Assembly (NCBI GenBank): GCA_025455225.1
Contig: JALOMY010000102.1
Coordinates: 1 to 8,779, forward strand
From: Cyclobacteriaceae bacterium
Lineage (GTDB): Bacteria > Bacteroidota > Bacteroidia > Cytophagales > Cyclobacteriaceae
Direction: 5' to 3'
DNA length: 8,779 nucleotides
Shown here: one piece after another, positions 5,544 through 8,779 of the stretch
Position numbering within the stretch: the stretch's first letter is position 1
How the letters are laid out: every line of letters starts with the position of its first letter
Position numbers and translations under genes: made by a program
Notes under the pieces: model-generated
What the model was told of the DNA's origin: nothing
Database searches by the model: none
What the model saw: only the letters and a program-made list of their open reading frames with translations

Positions 5544-7070
5544 ATGCCTGAGCAAATTCTGATACTCGATTTTGGTTCACAATACACCCAGTTAATAGCC
5601 CGCAGGGTGCGCGAACTTAATGTGTACTGCGAAATCCATCCGTTTAATAAGATCCCTGAAATCACGTCTTCCATTAAAGGAATAATTCTGTCAGGCAGCC
5701 CTTGTTCCGTACGTGATCAGAATGCTCCGGATGTGGAATTAAGCGTGTTCAAAGGTTTACCGGTTTTAGGTGTTTGTTACGGGGCACAATTGATAGCACA
5801 AAAAAGTGGTGGCTCAGTTTTACCCTCTCAAATTCGTGAATACGGCCGCGCCAGGCTTACAACGGTAGACCATCATGCCGAACTTCTTAAGGAAATTTCA
5901 ATCGACACCCAGGTATGGATGTCGCACAGCGATACCATCGCCCAGGTACCCGATTCTTTTGAGGTGATTGCCAGCACACCCTCCGTTCGGGTTGCAGCAT
6001 ACCATGTTAAGAACTCCAATACGTATGGTATTCAGTTTCATCCGGAAGTCACACATACTGTAGAAGGCAAGAATCTCTTGCGGAATTTTGTTGTTCACAT
6101 TTGTAAGTGTTCGCAAGACTGGACCCCGGATCAATTCATCGAAACTACGGTAGCCGAATTAAAGGCAAGATTGGGTGATGATAAAGTGGTTATGGCCCTT
6201 TCGGGCGGTGTTGACTCCACGGTAGCCGCTACCTTGATTCATAAAGCCATCGGTAAAAACCTGCATTGCATTTTTGTTGATAATGGGTTGTTACGAAAGA
6301 ATGAGTTTGAGCAGGTACTGGATTCTTATCAGCACATGGGATTGAATATAAAAGGAGTTGATGCTAAACAACGGTTTTACAATTCGCTGCTGGGTTTGAG
6401 TGATCCGGAGGCTAAGCGAAAGGCCATTGGTAAAACCTTTATTGATGTGTTTGATGAAGAAGCCCACCGCATCAGTGATGTGAAATGGCTAGGCCAGGGT
6501 ACCATCTATCCGGATGTGATTGAATCGGTTTCAGTTAAGGGTCCATCGGCTACGATTAAGTCGCATCATAACGTTGGCGGATTGCCTGAGAAGATGAAAA
6601 TGAAAGTAGTAGAACCGTTAAATACTTTATTTAAAGATGAAGTACGAACGGTTGGCAAAACACTGGGTATAGATCCTTCGATATTGGGTCGTCATCCGTT
6701 TCCGGGTCCTGGTCTTGGTATACGCATACTGGGCGAAATCACAGCAGATAAAGTGAAAATATTGCAGGAAGTTGATGCGTTATTTATCCAGGGATTGAAG
6801 CAACACGGTTTGTACGATAAAGTTTGGCAGGCTGGAACGGTATTACTACCGGTTCATTCTGTAGGTGTAATGGGTGATGAACGTACCTATGAACAAGTAG
6901 TGGCTCTGCGTGCTGTAACCAGTACCGATGGCATGACTGCAGATTGGGTTCATTTGCCGTATGAATTTCTTGCAGAAATTTCCAGCGATATTATCAATAA
7001 AGTAAAAGGCGTTAACCGTGTGGTCTACGATATTAGTTCCAAGCCACCGGCAACCATTGAATGGGAATAG
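5544..7070 (+). CDS. guaA: GMP synthase (glutamine-hydrolysing)
   Basis: GuaA converts XMP to GMP using ATP and the amide nitrogen of glutamine, the last step of guanine nucleotide synthesis, in the cytoplasm. The 508-residue protein is complete and of normal length. Residues 4 to about 190 are a class I glutamine amidotransferase domain with G-V-C-Y-G nucleophile Cys78 and the H-P-E pair His166 and Glu168. The ATP pyrophosphatase domain has the P-loop S-G-G-V-D-S at 220-225 and G-Q-G-T-I-Y-P-D-V-I-E-S at 318-329. The C-terminal dimerisation domain has R-H-P-F-P-G-P-G-L (383-391) and ends in the conserved K-P-P-A-T-I-E-W-E. The start is ATG 5544 (M-P-E-Q-I-L-I-L-D-F-G-S). An in-frame TTG at 5511 would add 11 non-conserved residues, and it overlaps the promoter. 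The next gene begins 51 nt after the stop on the same strand. Confidence 0.98.
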   Translation: MPEQILILDFGSQYTQLIARRVRELNVYCEIHPFNKIPEITSSIKGIILSGSPCSVRDQNAPDVELSVFKGLPVLGVCYGAQLIAQKSGGSVLPSQIREYGRARLTTVDHHAELLKEISIDTQVWMSHSDTIAQVPDSFEVIASTPSVRVAAYHVKNSNTYGIQFHPEVTHTVEGKNLLRNFVVHICKCSQDWTPDQFIETTVAELKARLGDDKVVMALSGGVDSTVAATLIHKAIGKNLHCIFVDNGLLRKNEFEQVLDSYQHMGLNIKGVDAKQRFYNSLLGLSDPEAKRKAIGKTFIDVFDEEAHRISDVKWLGQGTIYPDVIESVSVKGPSATIKSHHNVGGLPEKMKMKVVEPLNTLFKDEVRTVGKTLGIDPSILGRHPFPGPGLGIRILGEITADKVKILQEVDALFIQGLKQHGLYDKVWQAGTVLLPVHSVGVMGDERTYEQVVALRAVTSTDGMTADWVHLPYEFLAEISSDIINKVKGVNRVVYDISSKPPATIEWE

Positions 7071-7121
7071 TTGGCTTGTTGGAAGAATTTGCATTCAAAT
7101 GTACGCTCCGGTTCTTGAATC

Positions 7122-8779
7122 ATGAACGTTGAAAAAATGGCAATGAATTTCAGGATTACAGCTTTGTTTATGTTGATATCAACCCTGGGCGTGGCCCAGG
7201 TAAACTATCAGCAACAATACACCAATGCGAAAAACTTATTCAAGGAAGGTAAATACAACCTTGCCATGGAAAGTTTCAAGGCAATTATTCCGTACGATAA
7301 AAACAATACCTTTTCTGAATACGCTTCATTTTACTATTCCATCAGTGCCTATAACCAGGGATATAAATCGGTTGCTCGTGATATGTTCAACCAGATTAAG
7401 CAGCTATACCCAGCCTGGGATCAACTCAATGAAGTAAACCTGTGGCTGGCCAGAATACATTTTGAGAATAAGGAATATTTCCAGGCGTTGAATGTCCTGC
7501 AGTCCATTCGCGATCAAAAATTGGAAACGGATATTAATGCTCTTAAACGTTTCGGATTTTCCGGAGTTGAGGATGTTGATCTTCTGAAGCGATTGCATGA
7601 AGATTACCCGAAAGATGCCATTATCGGTGAACGGCTGGCCGCTGTTCTTGCCAACGATATCAATTCAGAGGCTGATAAGGAATTACTGGAAAAGCTTATT
7701 ACAACATTTAAGTTGAAGCGGGATGAGTACATCGAAGCAACTCCGGAAACCGTATATAAGGATACATACAGTGTTTCGTTGCTTTTTCCTTTCCTGGTAA
7801 ATTCGCTGGACCCTTCTCCGTCAAGAAAGCGGAATCAGTTCGTACTTGATTTGTATGAAGGAATGAAATTGGCAGTTGATACGCTGGCCAAACAAGGTAT
7901 TAAAATCAGCTTACGGGCATATGATACGGAACGAAATCCAGACAAGATAAAATCCATTCTTGGTCGTGATGAATTAAAGGCAACTGATCTGATTGTGGGG
8001 CCTTTGTTTCAGGAGGAGAATGCCCTGGTCCAGGACTTCTCCCGGTTGTACAGGATCAATTTGTTCAATCCGGTTTCCAATAATTTTGATCTTGTACGCG
8101 AGAACCCATATGGATTTTTATTTCAGCCTTCCCTTGAAACATTGGGTGAGCAATCGGCATACATGCTCGACCGGCAGTTGACCAATAAAAAGTGCATGAT
8201 CTTTTTGGGGGATACCCGCAGGGATTCTACACTGGCGATGAGTTTTATAGAAGCTGCCAAAGCAACGAACCTGAAAATAATCCAGATTGAAAAGTTTTCC
8301 AGGGAATCGTCAGGCCGCATCCTTTCCATTCTGGCCACACCAACGGAGTACGATGAGTTCAAGTATCCGAAACAATTCACCTTGCCTAAGGACAGCCTGG
8401 GTTGTGTATTTGTTGCTTCTGATGATCCATTGATCTATTCTAAAGTGATCAGCAGCGTAACAACCCGCGGTGATGGGGTTACCATTGTTGGAAACGAGAC
8501 CTGGCTGGATCAAACAACTGACTATGAGAAATTTCAGTCACTGAATATTTTGATGACTGCCCCAACGTTTACTTACACCGACCGGCCGGCCTATGTTGCA
8601 TTTCAGAAAAAGTTTATTCGCACCCATGGACGAACCCCCGGCATTGCCAGTCAGAATTACGCTAAGATCGGGTATGATTTTATGTTGTTTGCCGGCACAA
8701 TGTTAAAAAAGCACGGTGTTTATTTTCAGAATGGATTTTCACGAGGAATTATTCCGGGATTTCTGTTTTTCGGATATGA
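7122..8779 (+). CDS. exported TPR plus type-1 periplasmic-binding-fold protein (3' end beyond window)
   Basis: The frame is open from 7122 to the right edge (552 codons plus two bases), so the C-terminus is missing. Residues are numbered here from ATG 7143. Residues 1-18 are a signal peptide, cleaved after G-V-A before Gln19. Residues 20 to about 195 are helical repeats resembling TPRs, for example A-K-N-L-F-K-E-G-K-Y-N-L-A-M-E-S-F (29-45) and a second copy near 101-120. From about 207 (Y-S-V-S-L-L-F-P-F) to the edge the protein reads as a type-1 periplasmic binding fold like the branched-chain amino acid receptors: L-Y-E-G-M-K-L-A-V-D at 237-246, T-D-L-I-V-G-P-L at 281-288, F-N-P-V-S-N-N at 308-314. 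TPR followed by this fold is the layout of LpoA, an outer-membrane activator of peptidoglycan synthase PBP1A, but here there is no lipobox. No LysM domain is seen in the visible part. In-frame ATGs at 7122, 7137 and 7143 make the start uncertain; 7143 gives the most typical signal peptide. It probably shares a transcript with guaA. Confidence 0.8.
   Translation, partial: MNVEKMAMNFRITALFMLISTLGVAQVNYQQQYTNAKNLFKEGKYNLAMESFKAIIPYDKNNTFSEYASFYYSISAYNQGYKSVARDMFNQIKQLYPAWDQLNEVNLWLARIHFENKEYFQALNVLQSIRDQKLETDINALKRFGFSGVEDVDLLKRLHEDYPKDAIIGERLAAVLANDINSEADKELLEKLITTFKLKRDEYIEATPETVYKDTYSVSLLFPFLVNSLDPSPSRKRNQFVLDLYEGMKLAVDTLAKQGIKISLRAYDTERNPDKIKSILGRDELKATDLIVGPLFQEENALVQDFSRLYRINLFNPVSNNFDLVRENPYGFLFQPSLETLGEQSAYMLDRQLTNKKCMIFLGDTRRDSTLAMSFIEAAKATNLKIIQIEKFSRESSGRILSILATPTEYDEFKYPKQFTLPKDSLGCVFVASDDPLIYSKVISSVTTRGDGVTIVGNETWLDQTTDYEKFQSLNILMTAPTFTYTDRPAYVAFQKKFIRTHGRTPGIASQNYAKIGYDFMLFAGTMLKKHGVYFQNGFSRGIIPGFLFFGY

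Noticed and set aside
5237..5674. 145-codon open frame on the minus strand across the TPR gene end and the guaA start
   Set aside because: It overlaps two well-supported genes, spans the guaA promoter and has no recognisable domain; it is a shadow frame.
7084..7091. AGAATTTG as a promoter for the TPR/binding-fold gene
   Set aside because: Only the TTTG half matches, with no -33 box; co-transcription with guaA is simpler.

Overview
The window looks like ordinary chromosome from a member of the Bacteroidota, probably near the Cytophagales. This is inferred from three things: promoter -7 motifs of the TAnnTTTG type, starts with little or no Shine-Dalgarno sequence, and exported proteins whose predicted mature N-terminus is glutamine after an A-x-A type site. 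The gene types fit too: a small CarboxypepD_reg-like exported protein, TPR proteins, and a TPR plus periplasmic-binding-protein fusion. No mobile element, CRISPR array, tRNA, rRNA or phage gene was seen.

Layout. On the minus strand at the left edge are a SPOUT/TrmH-family RNA methyltransferase (79-867) and, 17 nt downstream of it, the first 20 codons of a lipoprotein that leaves the window. A short divergent region (868-972) holds a four-unit 7-nt periodic repeat and a -33/-7 promoter pointing right. Everything else is on the plus strand. In order, these are: a class I RlmI-like SAM methyltransferase (973-1872); a small exported CarboxypepD_reg-like protein (1961-2629); the ribosome-associated GTPase TypA/BipA (2768-4588), overlapping by 4 nt an exported TPR protein (4585-5427); GMP synthase GuaA (5544-7070); and a large exported TPR plus type-1 periplasmic-binding-fold protein (from 7122), cut off by the right edge.

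How the genes relate. The left half is biased toward RNA modification and translation: two putative RNA methyltransferases in divergent orientation, then TypA. TypA and the TPR protein are probably translationally coupled. GuaA performs the last step of GMP synthesis and may share a transcript with the envelope protein downstream of it. No gene-free stretch exceeds 300 nt; the longest gaps are 2630-2767 and 5428-5543.

I found no convincing undescribed system. The points most worth a second look are the interleaved inverted repeats in the typA leader, the apparently leaderless guaA start, the TPR plus binding-protein architecture that resembles the peptidoglycan-synthase activator LpoA, and the heptad repeat between the two methyltransferase genes.
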